From Viscum album (Eukaryota > Streptophyta > Magnoliopsida > Santalales > Viscaceae): a DNA stretch of 64,000 bases. Each line of letters starts with the position of its first letter. The stretch's first letter is position 1. Shown in pieces: positions 48,612-61,869 of the stretch. Below the pieces are notes generated by a model that was given only the letters and a program-made list of their open reading frames with translations, was not told the DNA's origin and did no database searches. The stretch covers positions 1,153,912,050 to 1,153,976,049 of the forward strand of contig OY728165.1 of NCBI GenBank assembly GCA_963277665.1, written 5' to 3'. The position numbers and the translations under genes were made by a program.

Positions 48612-49685
48612 ATGGCTGGAACCTGAAGGAATTGTGTTAATGAGGAATACGACGGGCAATGCAATTATTTTCCCCCTAAGCAACCAAATGTAATGGGGGT
48701 TGTAATGAAAAATCATGTAGCCATGGTCACACAACTTCCTCAATATATTAATCATGCAGGACTTCCAAACGAGCAAAGGAAGGAGCAACATTCTGGTAAA
48801 TCCTTCATGATTCAGCGTCCACCTTCATTCAGCGGGTCTACAGATCCATTAGTTGCTGAAAAATGGATTAGTACTACTGAAAAGTTATTTTTAGTTCGTC
48901 AATGTTCCGAACATGATAAAGTCATCTTATTAGTGTACCGTTTGGACGGAGATGCTGATCATTGGTGGAATCCTATCAAGAATATGAGTCCAAGAGATGA
49001 AATTGAGTCCATGGAATGGGACGAGTTCAAGAACTTATTTTTCAATAAGTACTTCACTCATATTCTTTGAAAAAATATGGAAAATGTTTTTCTTGAACTA
49101 ATGGAAATGGATGATGAATTTGTTGGTACCTACGTAGAAAATTTTACAAGACTTCCAAGGTATGCTTCTGGGATTATTATCCAACCCGAGAGTAAGATCG
49201 ATCGATTTTTTAGTGGCTTAAAACCAAGTCTTCAAAGGGTGTTATCCATAAGGGACTTCAATATCTACGAGGAAATCGTTTGATGTGATCTCAAGGTTGA
49301 GATGGAGATTGGAGTAACTCATCAGTCATATGGGTTTGATAAGAAGAGGAAAATGGAATTCAAAGGAAAATATAAAGAGCACACTGAAAAGAAGATGAGT
49401 TTTCCCTTATTCTCAAAGTGTTGAAAGAAATATATAGGGAGTTGTCTTAATGGGAAAAGTAAATGTTTCAAATTTGTAAAGGATGGTCATTGGGCATTTG
49501 AATGCCTCAATGATGTGAAGAAGATGTCTAGTGATGCGAACAATGAAAAGGCTACACAGAGTGCACCTCCTACACTTCAATGTTACAAGTGTTAGGAAAT
49601 GGGGAAGTATGCCAATCAATGCCCTAATCCAAGGGTTGTTGATGTTGATCGACGTCAAAACACTCTTAAGGCTAAATACAAATGA
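48612..49685 (+). pseudogene. Element C gag (capsid and two zinc knuckles), with stops
   Basis: One frame runs from ATG at 48612 and is interrupted only by stops (for example at 48624, 49068 and 49281). The capsid domain reads RPPSFSGSTDPLVAEKW, then GDADHWW and MEWDEFKNLFFNKYF, the retrotransposon gag signature. Two CCHC knuckles follow: at 49464-49505 the second Cys is Phe, and at 49581-49622 the His position is Lys and a stop falls inside. Gag would form the intracellular particle that packages the RNA; this copy cannot. It is in frame with the protease region downstream. Confidence 0.9.
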
Positions 49686-49730
49686 AATTCACATGCAATT
49701 TCAATCAGTGATGTTGATTATGATAACTAA

Positions 49731-50321
49731 GTGGTGAAAGATACAATTACCAACCACTCTAATGTAGAAAATGTTTTATTTGATTCCGGATCCACCCACT
49801 TTTTTATTTCTGACGAATTTTCTAATGGTATCACCGTATTACTTCAACAATTAGATTTTGAGTTAGCTGTGACAAACCCTAATGGCACAACAATCCCATC
49901 AAAAGTTTATAATTCTTCTCTGATTGAAGTTTGTGGGAAATTGCTTCCTGCAAATCTTGTGATCCTTCCTACAATGAAATTTGATTAGATTCTTGGCATG
50001 GATTGGATTTCTCTATATGGAGCTCATATCTATTTCCAAAGAAGGGAAGTCACATTTAATATTCCAGATCAATTTATGACCGTCTATCGATGCAAGGATG
50101 AACATAACCTTCTAGTGGAAATTTCTTCCATCTTATGGGTCTTGATTCCACTAAATGAACGTTATTTATCTCAAATGGTTGGAAAGAAACTGGTGATTAT
50201 TAATATGCTAATTGTATGGGAGTTTGATGGTGTCTTTCTGGAGGAATTTCCAGGTCTTCCACCAAATCGTGAAGTTGAGTTTTCAATAGAACTCGTACTG
50301 GGTGCTTTTCATATTTCATAG
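49731..50321 (+). pseudogene. Element C aspartic protease and linker
   Basis: In the same frame as gag. LFDSGSTHFFIS carries the retropepsin active site DSG (Asp codon at 49782-49784). About 70 residues later comes a stop at 49986 and then ILGMDWISLY, the conserved segment after the protease. The linker to reverse transcriptase contains FPGLPPNREVEFSIEL, also typical. The protease would process Gag-Pol. The active-site residues are kept, but stops block translation. Confidence 0.9.
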
Positions 50322-51175
50322 ACACCTTATAGAATGGACCCAATTGAGTTATAGGAATTGAAGAAGAAACTCCATGAGAATCATGATAAGGGGTTCATAT
50401 GCCCTAGTGCATCACCTTGGGGAGCACCTGTTCTGTTTGTTACGAAGAAAGATGGATCAATGAGACTCTGCTTTGATTATCGAGAACTTAACAAGATCAC
50501 TATCAATAACAAATATCCTCCGCCATGCATTGATTAATTATTTGAGCAACTACGTGGAGCTTAATACTTTTCCAAGATTGATCTTCGTTCAGGGTATCAT
50601 AAATTAAGGGTCAAAAGGGAGCATATACCATAGAAGGATTTCCGTAAAAGGTATAGACACTATGAATTTATAGTGATTCCATTTGGTCTTAATAATGCCA
50701 CTACTATCATCATTAATATAATAATAGAGTCTTTAAAGAATATATTGATTAGTTTGTGGTAGTCTTTATTTACGATATTCTTGTCTATTCAAAGATCAAG
50801 GAAGAACATTAAGATCACTTGAGAATTGTATTGAAGACCCTGAGAAAGGAGAAGATATATTCCAAATTTACCAAATGTGAATTTTGGCTTCAAAATATAG
50901 CATTTTTGGGTCACATAATCTCAAAAGAGGGGATATCTGTGGATCCAACAAAAAAATAGGTTATCAAAAGATGGTCGAGACCAACAAAAGTAACTAAGAT
51001 CCAATGTTTTCTTGGTTTGGATGGATATTATCGATGTTTTGTGAATGATTTTTCACAATTATCTATTCCACACACCAAGTTGACTCGGAAAGGAGTTATG
51101 TTTGTTTGGATGAAGGAATGTGAAGAGAATTTCAAGCAGTTGAAATGAAGGTTATCTAGTGCACCTGTGCTCACA
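50322..51175 (+). pseudogene. Element C reverse transcriptase
   Basis: The motif order is intact: [45 protein letters not shown] and then the catalytic box. That box reads FIYDILVYSK (YD at 50771-50776): the first of the two adjacent catalytic Asp has become Tyr. A frameshift lies just before it (about 50720) and several stops occur (50319, 50534 and others). The enzyme would copy the element's RNA into DNA from the Met-tRNA primer. Confidence 0.9.
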
Positions 51176-51530
51176 CTACCTTGTAGAGGAGAAAGGTTTG
51201 TGATCTACAGTGATGCATCCAAGAAAGGATTGGGGTGTGTTCATATGAAAAATGATATGGAGATAGCTAATGCCTCACGACGGTTGAAAATCAATTAGCA
51301 AAATTACCCAACTCATGATTTGGAGTTACCTACTGTAATCTTTGCATTAAAGATTTTGAGGAATTTTCATTATGGAGAAAGGTGTGACATTTAAACTGAT
51401 TATAAAAGTTTAAAGTATATTTTCACACAAAAGGAGCTAAATATGCGGCAAAGAAGATGGTTGGATCTGATTAAGGATTAGACAGCTCAATTCATTACCA
51501 ACCTGGGAAATCCAACAAGGTGGAAGATGC
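51176..51530 (+). pseudogene. Element C RNase H
   Basis: Follows reverse transcriptase in the same frame. The acidic residues expected of RNase H are visible: Asp in YSDAS (51212-51214), Glu in HDLELPT (51323-51325) and Asp in TDYKSL (51398-51400). Stops break it and the reading frame shifts again near 51500, in the segment that leads to integrase. Confidence 0.85.
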
Positions 51531-52798
51531 ATTAAGTTGACAAGACCATGCTAGCTTATCCATTATGAGGATCACAAAAGATCCAATATTTATGGATTTA
51601 CAAAGGATAGATCTTGGAATTATAATGGATTGGGAAAAATCATATCTTTCCCAAATGAATGTCCAACCTTATATACATGTGAAGATTAATGAGCCACAAA
51701 ACGAAGATGTAGAGTTACAAAAGAAGGTGAGAAATGTTCCTTAATTAAACATTGATTGTGATGGGATAATAATGTTCAAGAATTGGGGTTGTGTTCCTCC
51801 AATTTCTGAATTAAAGAAGGAGATGCTGGATGAGGCTCATAGTTCTTTATTCTCCATTCATCCTGGAAGCATGAAGATGTGTAGGGACCTGAAAGGGTAC
51901 TTCTGGTGGGACGACATGAAAAAGAGATGTTGTTGAATATGTCTCTCGATGCTTGGTTTATCAGCAAGTAAAAGATGAGAGATAAAAGTCAAAGGGGATG
52001 TTACAACCATTACCCATACTAGAATGGAAATGGGAAAATATCACTATGGACTTTGACACTGGACATCCCAAAACAACCAAAGGCAATAATTCTATCTGGG
52101 TCATAGTTGATCGTCTTACAAATTCTACACACTTCATTGCTATTAGAGAGGATTTCTCTCTAGATTTTCTTTCCAGGATAAATGTAAATGAAGTTGTAAG
52201 ATTGTATGGAGTACCACTTTCTATTATATCTGATTTGGATCCGAGGATTACCTCAAAGTTCTGGCAAAGTCTTCAATATACTCTGGATACAGAGTTGAGT
52301 TTCATCCCTGCTTAACATCCTCAGATAGACGTTCAGTCTGAGAGGACGATTCAAACTCTATAAGATATGTTGAGTGCTGGCTCTATGTTATTCAAAGGTG
52401 GTTGGGATCAACACCTACCTTTTGTGGAATTTTCATGTAATAATTTCTTTCACTCTAGTATTCAGATGGCTTATTATGAATCTCTCTATGGAATGAAATG
52501 TAGGACTCCAACTGGCTGGGATGAAGTTGGGGAATGAAAGCTATTAGGACTTGATCTTGTTGATGAGATGGCAGAAAAGGTCCGATCTATTCAACCACAC
52601 AAAAGAGCAGTTCAGAGTTGACAAATAAGTTATGTTGAGAACCGAAGAAAAGACTTAGAGTTTGAAGTGGGTGATAAAGTGTTCTTTCGAATATCTCATT
52701 GGAAGAGAGTAATGATATTTGGAATGAAGGGAAAGTTGAGCCCTAGGTATATTGGTCCTTTTGAAATTCTGGATTCTGTTGGGAAGGTAGATTACTGA
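51531..52798 (+). pseudogene. Element C integrase
   Basis: The HHCC zinc domain has His at 51838-51840 and 51859-51861, then a frameshift. The first Cys (51950-51952) is kept and the second is Tyr (CLVYQQ). In the core the D, D35E triad is complete: Asp 52049-52051, Asp 52232-52234, Glu 52340-52342, the last two separated by 35 residues. The GPY/F motif (SPRYIGPFEIL, about 52740-52770) marks the C-terminal domain. A stop at about 52315 lies inside the core. The enzyme would insert the DNA copy into the host genome. Confidence 0.9.
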
Positions 52799-53091
52799 TT
52801 GGTGCTTCCACTGAATCTCTTCCAAGTTCGCGATGTGTTCCATGTATCTCTCCTAAAAAAGTACATACCTAATCCTTCCCATGTTTTTAGCTCAGAAGTT
52901 GTACCACTAGAGCATGATCTTTCTTATGAAGAAGAGCCGATAGAGATTGTTTATCATAGCGAAAAAGTCCAACAGAACAAGACAACTCGCATGGTGAATG
53001 TTTTTTGGAGGAAACACCAATTATAAAAAGCTACCTAGGAGCTTGAGGATATGATGAGTGAGAGGTATCCTCATCTGTTTGTTACAAAGTG
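52799..53091 (+). pseudogene. Element C chromodomain at the integrase C-terminus
   Basis: After VFHVSLLKKYIPNPSHV comes DLSYEEEPIEIV, a basic stretch, VFWRKHQ and finally ERYPHLF. This is the chromodomain tail of Tekay/Del chromoviruses, thought to direct integration to marked chromatin. One stop (53027-53029) interrupts it. It ends about 28 bp before the polypurine tract. Confidence 0.8.
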
Positions 53092-53118
53092 ACGAATTTC
53101 GAGGGTGAAATTCATTTT

Positions 53119-53131
53119 AAGGGGGATAGAA
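53119..53131 (+). other. Polypurine tract, element C
   Basis: AAGGGGGATAGAA directly before the TGTAACACCC start of the 3' LTR. Confidence 0.85.
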
Positions 53132-56100
53132 TGTAACACCCGATACTTTTATAAGAAATATTTTGTTTTTATGTTATACAAATCATCAAAGGAATCTTTC
53201 ACTACACACAACACTAGCTTGGCTTTCTTTACACGCAATCACAACCTTCCTCGATAGCTTGTGTTGTACGCAATACTGAGTATCACTAAACAACGACATG
53301 CTATTAAAATATTATTAAAACTAGCCTTTATGAATAGTAATTACCACTTCTTGAAATTTTGTAAATTTTATTTTTCAAAATGGACAGCATTTTTGGATTC
53401 GGAATATCGAAATTATCCAAGGGTGATATTCTGGTATTTTTCTGAAAACATTCAATGTTTGATGAATAGTGAAAACACTCGGTTACTATTTAAAAACTGA
53501 CTTTTTATTTAAATAATTATTTATTTTATTTAAATTTATTTTTTTGTCAAAATTGGTACATAATACCTATATAAGTTCAATGTAATTAATTTGATTTATT
53601 TTTTAATAATTATATATATATAAAATTTTTATTGAACTTTTAACCGTCTTTTACCCACCTCCTAGGAGAATTTGCTAATTTACATAAAACCTAATTTTAC
53701 CGCTTCTGTTAGTGGAATTTCAAAAATCCGAGAGACACGGTTGATGTCAATAATTAAAATGTGGTTTAATGAGATGGAAATTGTTTTGGTGAATAGTAAC
53801 TTTTTTCTTTTATTTACCACGGTTTAAAGTAAACAGGGCAATTAAGGGTAAAAATAATTTTATTATTACCCTAACACATGTCCTAATTCGATTGGATAAG
53901 TGTAATTCGACCAAAAACAACCTTATAAATAAAATATGACCATTTAGGCCCACTTTGATTAGATTAGGATATTTAATATTAATTTATTTAAAGAAGGGTT
54001 AAAATAGTTAAAATCCATGTTTAATAACTAAATCATTTTTAATATAGGGTTACACATAAGACAAATTCTATTATAAATATTAATTAGAAATATAAAACGT
54101 TTTCCTACTTAATGGTATTTTATTTGTAATTTGTAGAAAATAAATAATTTAATTTATATATGACAAAATGATGATGCATTAATTGTCTTATTAATGAATT
54201 ATTTACATAATTGATGTTATAAATACCCAAATAAATGTAATTTGAGGCGTTTTATGAATTCCAATAATTTTATATGTTAATATGACATGTTATTATTGAT
54301 TTAATTAACATTTTCCGAACTAATCTTTCTGTTATGATTTTCACAAAAATCTATTACCAAATAGTGTCAAAATTGACATAAAATAGTTTTTAAAACAAAT
54401 ATTATATTATTAATTGTTATTTTATTCTAAAATCCAATTCTAGTACAAATGGATTATATATGGTTATATATATTAATAATAAACAACTTGAGGTTCGTTT
54501 GGCTTTTTATATTATGTTTATTAACCTTGTAGTGTAAGAAAACAAGAAAACATTGTAAAAGTAAAATTATTTAACTTAATGTTAAATCCAAATGATAAGG
54601 TTAAAATAGAAACATAAACTTGTATAAATTCTATTGGATGAGAGTATTTAGACCTATCCCCACCTTAGCTTCGAAATAAATCAATTTGGAGCTATTTAAA
54701 ACTGAATATGACTTTATCATAAAATAATATTTTTACTTTTTTCAAAGGGACCCCTCTCCTACCTTATAAAAGGGCACCTCCTCTCTCTCTTCCTCACACC
54801 ACATTTAGCCTTAATGCTCGGCCAAACCCTGAAAATTTCTTCTCTCCACTTACATAGAAACATCCTAGAGGTCTTGGTCTTCTTCAAAGACCAATTTTAG
54901 TGCCCTAAAACAAGGTCTCAAAGAGGCGCTTTAAAAAAGAGGTAATGTATGTTACCGATTCATTCAACAATATTTCTTCTTCCACTTATTATTAATTAGT
55001 TGTTTTATTATGAAGTAATAACATCAGTATCACTTATATACTGATATTTTATTATATATACGAAACAACCATATTTCACCATCTATCCATCCTATGGAAA
55101 ACGAAGTCCCCGCGTGTGCGTACGTACGGAATACCATCTCCATGCCGTGGTGTAATCTATTTTCCACCACCACCTTACTTGGATGGGTATAATGGTGTAA
55201 TGAATAAATAAATATGATTATTGTAAAGTAATATTAATTCTTAAATAGTATACATACACTCCAATACAATTCCATGATCATGGAAACGATATCATCGCTC
55301 GTGCGTACGTATGGAATATCGTCTCCACGATGTTATGCGACTCGTTCTACATTATTTTCATTGGATAATGATTAAATAAATGAATTTAGTGAATAAATAT
55401 GATATATATTACACTAATACTATTATGGAAATGAGGTATCTATAACCTAAAAAGTAGAATCAGAATTTATTTGACAAAACATGGAAAAGAACAAAAAGTA
55501 ATAAACACCGGAATAACAAGTTGCAATGAAATATTTCTAATAAGAAATCTAAGAATATGGCCATATATGATATCATAAAAATTATTATGACTCTGTAATA
55601 AGTCAATGACATTATTTAAAACTTTATACAGGAGTTTTGGACACATATGAAACAAATTGGACCTAAGGTAAGGGAAAATCTCGCAATCTCAATTTTTATC
55701 CGAGATTGATTATACTTCAGAATTTACTGGGGAATATTTATCATCCACATCCATGTTTCCTCGATATTTATTATTTATATCATTATAAAATTGTTTAAAT
55801 CCAATTTTACCCTTCAGTGAGTTTTTAGTAAAAGATATGAGAGGAATCTTTTGTCATTTTTCGTACGAGGTACTTTTTGACTTTTCCGGCCAAAGTACGA
55901 GAAGAATGTTTTTTTAACTTATACGGAATGAATGGATTTTTAATACTTTATTTCCTAGATGATTATTTTTGCATGTTTTCAAGTTTATTTTCAATCAAAT
56001 TCTTTTAGTTTAAAATTTCATTACATGTTAAGAAAGGAAAAAAATTAAAGGAGAAAGGATATTTTCCTCAAGAATGGAGTTCAAGTGTTTTATCAAAATA

Positions 56101-56953
56101 ATTTTTCATCTATGATAATATAGGGTTTTGTTTCTATCCCTATAATTATGATGATTTGATTATGTTGTGATGGAATTATATTTATGAATTCCTTTATCCT
56201 ATATGAATTTTTTTATGATGTCACGATGTTTAAGAATCCCATTGTTATTACATGGGTTATGCAATGATGTATGATTTAGGATTTTGTGGCTCACATAAGA
56301 ATGTTATCATTATGAGATGGGTGGGACCTATATCTCCATCAAATGTATTTGGTAAATATTTTATATCACATGAAATAGACATGACTAGAATGGAAGGTTA
56401 AACCGGTTCAGTCAAACAGGACTGAAAGGAGGAATGTACTATGTTTAGAAATGGACTTTGTCCATTAAGATAGTTTTAGAAATGATTCTTGACTAATAAG
56501 AAATGATTCTCTATGATTATGTGTGCATGCCACAAAGCTTCATGTTTTATGTTATGATTATTGTGATTACATTTCACTACCATGATTTATCCCATGTTAT
56601 GAAATTATGATCTCTTTTGCTGGGTAAGATTTCCAAAATGTTATGTTCTTATAAATATGAGGTGATTGATATTTATTTTCTTTACCCTTACTGAGCATTT
56701 GATCTAACCCTTTTTTATGTATTCTTTCCCCAGGTCAGGAAGAAGGATATTAAGTAAGATATGCCAAAATGGAATATAGATATGATGAAATAATTGGGAG
56801 ACAATGTAGATGCTTTATGAACCAGTTGTTTATGCTTCCCAGTTTCTAAAGACACTTTATCTATACGGTACTTTAATGTTTTTGTTCTATATTGTAATAA
56901 GTGTACTTCAATTTTTAAGTACTAACAATTTATGTAATGTATGGGTCATTATA
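53132..56953 (+). repeat. Element C 3' LTR
   Basis: Second LTR, aligned end to end with 44565-48388. It keeps the TATA box (54765-54771), donor-like sites (54942 and 55668), GC-rich pair and acceptor-like CCCCAG (56733), and ends GTCATTATA before the GGACC target duplication. Confidence 0.92.
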
Positions 56954-56958
56954 GGACC

Positions 56959-59900
56959 CGTATAGTTAGATCTATAGTAGCGTTGAATTCCTGGGCCCTT
57001 ATAAACCCTCCATATTTTGATCCAACATTCATTATCTAAATGAATAATTTAGACATATTAGTTTTGAATAATAAAATTAAAATATTGAAAAAAAAAATGT
57101 TTCAGATGAAAAATACTAAAGTACAACTGTTGAGGGAAAAATAAAATACCCATACAATTTTAAATTTGATGCTATAATTAAAAATTTGAAGAAGACTATC
57201 CATTAAAACTAAATGAGGGAGAAAATAAAATTTAATATTTTGTTTATTATAAAATTGGGTCACAATGTTATATTTAATACATAAATAAATAATTAAATAA
57301 TATATATATATATATAGCTATTTATGCAATATATATATATATAAATTGTATTGATATGAATAAGTATATATGTTTATATATATTTAATATATATTTATAA
57401 ATTTTGAGATATATATTCATTTTATAAAAATGGTAAACTACATATATTATATATTTAATATTTATACACGATGTAATAACAAAAAAATTTATTTTTTCTA
57501 ATTTAATTTTGTTCAGCCTTTGCAATGTTTTATAATATATGTTACATAATTTAGGAAATAAACACTTATAGATGATATTATGAACTAATTAAGATATATG
57601 TAATTTTATAATGGTTATCAAATTCATAATTCCAATAAAACTATTAATTTAAAATAAGTAAGGTTTTATTTTTTAAAATTTAAAATCTATAGATTTAAAT
57701 AATTTATTTGATAATATAAATAGTCTTCATCAACTCAAAACATTCAAATTTACACAATATGTTTTTTTTATTTTTATGAAAATGTTGATTTTTTAGGTTA
57801 AAAAGTGATAATACAATTTTTGAAATAGCATAAATCTAATTATATTATAATAAAATGATAATGATTTATTAAAATTTCATCGTAATTATATATCCATCTT
57901 TATCAAAAAAAAATTAACATCATATTAATTGGTTGATTGATGTATTTGATGACCTTAACCAAACTTTAATGTAACAAACCAACATTGTTTAAATTATATC
58001 TGTTTCTTAAGAATATGTGTATTATGTTATTTTTCACACAAAAAACCATATCTACAAAATAAATATAGATACATTAGTCACAAAAATGGTAAATTTTGGA
58101 TAATAATAATCCATTAGAATCATCACCCCATGACTAACACTATATAAATAATACAAAATATTAGTAAAATAAAAAATATATTTTAAACTGATAATACTTA
58201 TTATTAAATGATATAATGAAGTGGTATTTATTAATAAAAAATATTCATGTGATTTTTGGTCATTATAATTATTTGTAAATGTGACCATTGGGAAAAATTC
58301 TAAGGGGTAATAATTTTAACATAAATTTTTTTTACAAGTAGTAATGGATAATTTATACAAAAAGATTTTGTGATGTCCACAACCTCTAGAGTAATTCCAT
58401 ATGAGATAAATTTGTAAAAAATAATGAGGTAGGTAGAATAAATGGGTTTTGACCATGACCAATCCCAATCTGATCATCAACAAGTGAAACTAGACAGAAC
58501 CCACTTATGGGAGAAGTTCAAGTTGGTTGAAATTAACATACGGTCAATGTTAGCCGACTTGACGCACGAATCAATCACTATCATACACCTTACCCTTATA
58601 CCGGACGTGTAAGTTATATGGTATTATGGTTCTAGGCCTTTATTAAAGAATTTTTAATTATTTGTATATATATATAGTATTTATTCCTTGAAATCATTTT
58701 TAATAATAGTTTTTCTTAACAAAATATACATTTAAATGAGACGCATTTGATAAATTTATATTGCAACACAGATTATAATATTCAAAAATATATTAATAAT
58801 TATAATAAACTATATTATTCACAATAAAATTTATTTTATTTAAATATCATATTAATTTTTTATAAATAAATATAAATGAAAAAAATTATGTACTACACAC
58901 TTTTCATGCCATTGAAATTTGATTTTGCATTATATCCCGAGATATTTTTAACAAATATGGGATTTTTATATAAAATATAAAATTATAAAATTTAGAAAAT
59001 TATTGTTTTAAAATTAAAAAACTTTTTGGTAATAAACACATCTAAATAATGATAGTTTGAATTCATGAGTATTATATAAAATACTTTAATTTAAAAATCA
59101 ATAGAAAAATAAAGTGGTGGATTTTCAGTATGTTTAATGACATCAATATTAGGTCAAAATGATTTAAAAATTAATTTTCCACAATAAATGACATAAAATC
59201 GGATATTTTATTAATAATAATTATTTTAATGTATTATAATCATTTTTGATACCTATAAATTACATTCCAAATCCTAATATGGGAACAATGACTGTGAAAA
59301 CATTTCCTTGTGGAAAATCTATTCTCCCTCGCAAAAATAAGTAATAAAAAATTATTCTTGGTTATTATGGGTTAGAATATGCGAAAATGTGACCCAATTT
59401 TCAAAAAAGGGAAAACCCATGTGTAAGAATTTTTTTTCTATATCTAAAACCTAGATTTCCAATGGCTATATTTAAACAAAACTAAACTAATCATTTACAT
59501 GACTATAAAATGCTACACATTCTTCCATTTACACTCACTGAAAATCCATCCTACACAAATGTTATGTATTTTTTCCTCATATGGACTCCCCCCAAGGTGT
59601 ACATAATCCCCAAAGGATCTATTCCTACTGATATAGTTGTAACTATTCAAGGAAATTGAATTATCATTCTTGTCACTTTATTCCATGTAACCATGTTTAT
59701 AAGTCAACAAGAATTCATGGATACTTAATTTTATTTCCCCTTTTATCATACAATTTTATGGAAATTATGTTTTATCTATGGGATACCCTTATCCCCTCTC
59801 ATTTTACCCTTTTCTAAGAATACATGTTATCCCTGTCATGCTTTTCAATTTACTCAAAATTTACCTCTATTATTAAAAAAATTATATTTTAATTTATTTT

Positions 59901-60935
59901 GGAAAAACCCAGTCCTCTTTATATTATAGTTGTATTCAAATAAATGTAAAAATAATTAATTTTATTCATTGATTAAAATAAATAAAACCCATATTCCCTT
60001 TTAATGTGTTAAAAATGGCATTTTGATTATGTTTGTATGAACTTTTGAAACATCTTGAATTAGAATAGAACCCCATTATTAATTGTATATGTGTTATTTA
60101 TTATGTGTTTTATTATTATATATTTGGAGAAAATTAATTAATTCTTGTTTAGGGTGTTACCATATAGTGGTCAAATGCATTGGGTAGATAATTTAATCTC
60201 TAGAGAGGAAATTTTCAACAATAACATGGTGAATAAACACTGTAATTTTAATTTATGAGACCTTAGATATATGATAATTAATGAATCAGTTAAATTTTGT
60301 TGACTCATTTCCATGTTGTGATTCATATTCTTTTTATTATCATATAACTAAAGTAACCTTTCTCATACCATAATTATATTCCTTAAGTATTTTTTATTTT
60401 CTGGATGATCACTTTTAACATGTCTCAAATGCTTATTCTCTTACTCAGACTGATGCCCAACCCTTTACATTTATGTATGTACATAGAATAATAGAGAAAT
60501 AAATATTCATAGGATGGACCCGTGAATAATATTTTAATGAAAATTAGAATAATGTTTTATGTTTTCATGTATTCTATTCCGTATTTCCAAGAAAATAAAT
60601 GTTAAATGGGCCTCTATTTTCTACCATATAGTGACATATTATGTAATAAATTGACAAGATTACATAGTGGATAACAAATGATGGTTTAGATATTTATGGG
60701 AATTTGGAATATAAATCCATAATATGAAAACTACATAAAATTTTAATATGGTATAATATCCAAGTATTCTGGTGATGTATTAAGTAAGTGGTTTCTATGA
60801 AAAGAAAACATGGTCTAGATTTGGTAGATGTGATGTGGAACTAACACATATGTATCTAGTGTCTAACCCTGAAGATTCTTCATTGAGCTAAATTCATCTT
60901 GGTGATGGTTAAAAACTATGGGCCTCACTGCACTC
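56959..60935 (+). repeat. Element F second LTR, part after element C
   Basis: The first bases continue the sequence cut at 44564 and align with about 39893 onward in the first F LTR. Later anchors are TTTAGGGTGTT (60150, compare 41806) and a segment near 60450 like the TTACTGAG region. A TATA box candidate lies at 59504-59510. This part is over 1 kb longer than its counterpart, so it may contain insertions; a GC-richer island at 58375-58640 is one candidate. The end near 60935 is inferred from a primer-site-like sequence. Confidence 0.5.
58375..58640. other. GC-richer island in the F second LTR
   Basis: About 265 bp of more balanced composition with GACGCACGAATC and TACCGGACGTG segments, not seen in the first F LTR. 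No coding frame, terminal repeats or Helitron end were found. Confidence 0.35.
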
Positions 60936-60937
60936 CT

Positions 60938-60957
60938 AGTTTGACAATATCAATGGA
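60938..60957 (+). other. Primer-site-like sequence before the last gag relic
   Basis: TTTGACAATATCAATGG resembles the primer-site regions of F and C in weak form. Its distance to the gag relic (about 390 bp) agrees with element C. Confidence 0.35.
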
Positions 60958-61289
60958 ATTTTTTAGTTAATCATTGTATTTTTATGAACAATATTAAAAG
61001 ATATATATGATATTTAATTGTTTCTAAATAATGATATATTCTAGAATTATGTTTTCTGAAATAACATTGCTAAAGAATTATAAAATTCAAAAAATAAACA
61101 TATTAATTACTATGGTTTTCTTCGTATATAAAATGGCGGGAAATATGAAGTACTGCATAAATGATTAGTGCATTGGATGATGCATTGATTTCCCTTTGAT
61201 GGATTCTATAATGAAAAACATCATGATAATGATGAATCAACTATCTTGAGTTATTAATTATAACATGAATTATGGGGAGAAACCAGATT

Positions 61290-61640
61290 GACCTCTAAGG
61301 AAAAAACCTCTGACTGAATCCTTCATGAATCAATTAACACCTTTTTAGCGGATCTACCAACCAATTTATTTCATATCGATGGATATGTTCTATAAAAATG
61401 TTATTTTTTGTAATTTATTGTTTTAAACAATAGAAATTCACCTTGACAATATAACACATAAAAGGAGAAGCTAATCAGTGGTGGACACTAATTAGAAACA
61501 TGAAACCAAGAAGAGAGATTTACGTTATTGAGTGGGAAGAGTTATGTAATGAACGAATGTTTTTCTAAGGAAATTACCTTTTCATATGTATGACATATAA
61601 TCACGTGAAAACACAACATAATGAACTACTAAGAGCTAGA
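61290..61640 (+). pseudogene. Gag relic of the last element
   Basis: At DNA level 61318-61390 follows element C's gag segment around RPPSFSGSTDP. From about 61475 a frame reads QWWTLIRNMKPRREIYVIEW then EELCNERMFF, matching C's HWWNPIKNMSP...MEWDEFKNLFF. Stops and indels occur throughout. No protease or polymerase follows, since the next LTR begins about 250 bp later, so pol is deleted. Confidence 0.65.
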
Positions 61641-61869
61641 TGACCTTTAAAATTAATTTTGTCACATCTGTGATAGGTATTTTGAAAATATTCCATTCCC
61701 AGTTGTGTTCAAAATGTTTTTTGGAGACTAATAAAACAAAAATAATTTTTCATGAATAATAACCTAACATTATGAATTGAACATACCCTTATGAGAATTG
61801 ATATACCCTATTTAATAGTATCCTCACCTATGGTTTTATAAAATGAATATTCTTGTGGGAAGTACGATA

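Larger units (their letters stand above)
44565..56953 (+). mobile_element. Element C: full-length Ty3/gypsy chromovirus (Tekay/Del type), inactive
   Basis: Complete structure: 5' LTR, primer site, gag, protease, reverse transcriptase, RNase H, integrase, chromodomain, polypurine tract, 3' LTR. The 5 bp GGACC at 44560-44564 is repeated at 56954-56958, a perfect target duplication. The LTRs are nearly equal in length (3824 and 3822 bp); their first 60 bases differ at two positions. Gag-pol is one nearly continuous reading with many stops and a few frameshifts, so the copy is dead. It is inserted in the second LTR of element F. Confidence 0.95.
39110..60935 (+). mobile_element. Element F: decayed LTR retrotransposon split by element C
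   Basis: The first LTR runs about 39110-42978, followed by a primer site, an 838 bp core with a gag-start relic and a purine tract. The second LTR starts at 43817 with TGTAACAACCCC, is interrupted at 44564 by element C and resumes at 56959. The C junction sequence GGGACCC in F's second LTR aligns with GGGACCCC near 39888 in its first LTR. The second LTR appears to end near 60935 and is itself followed by a gag relic, so it may serve as the first LTR of a further unit. Confidence 0.65.
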
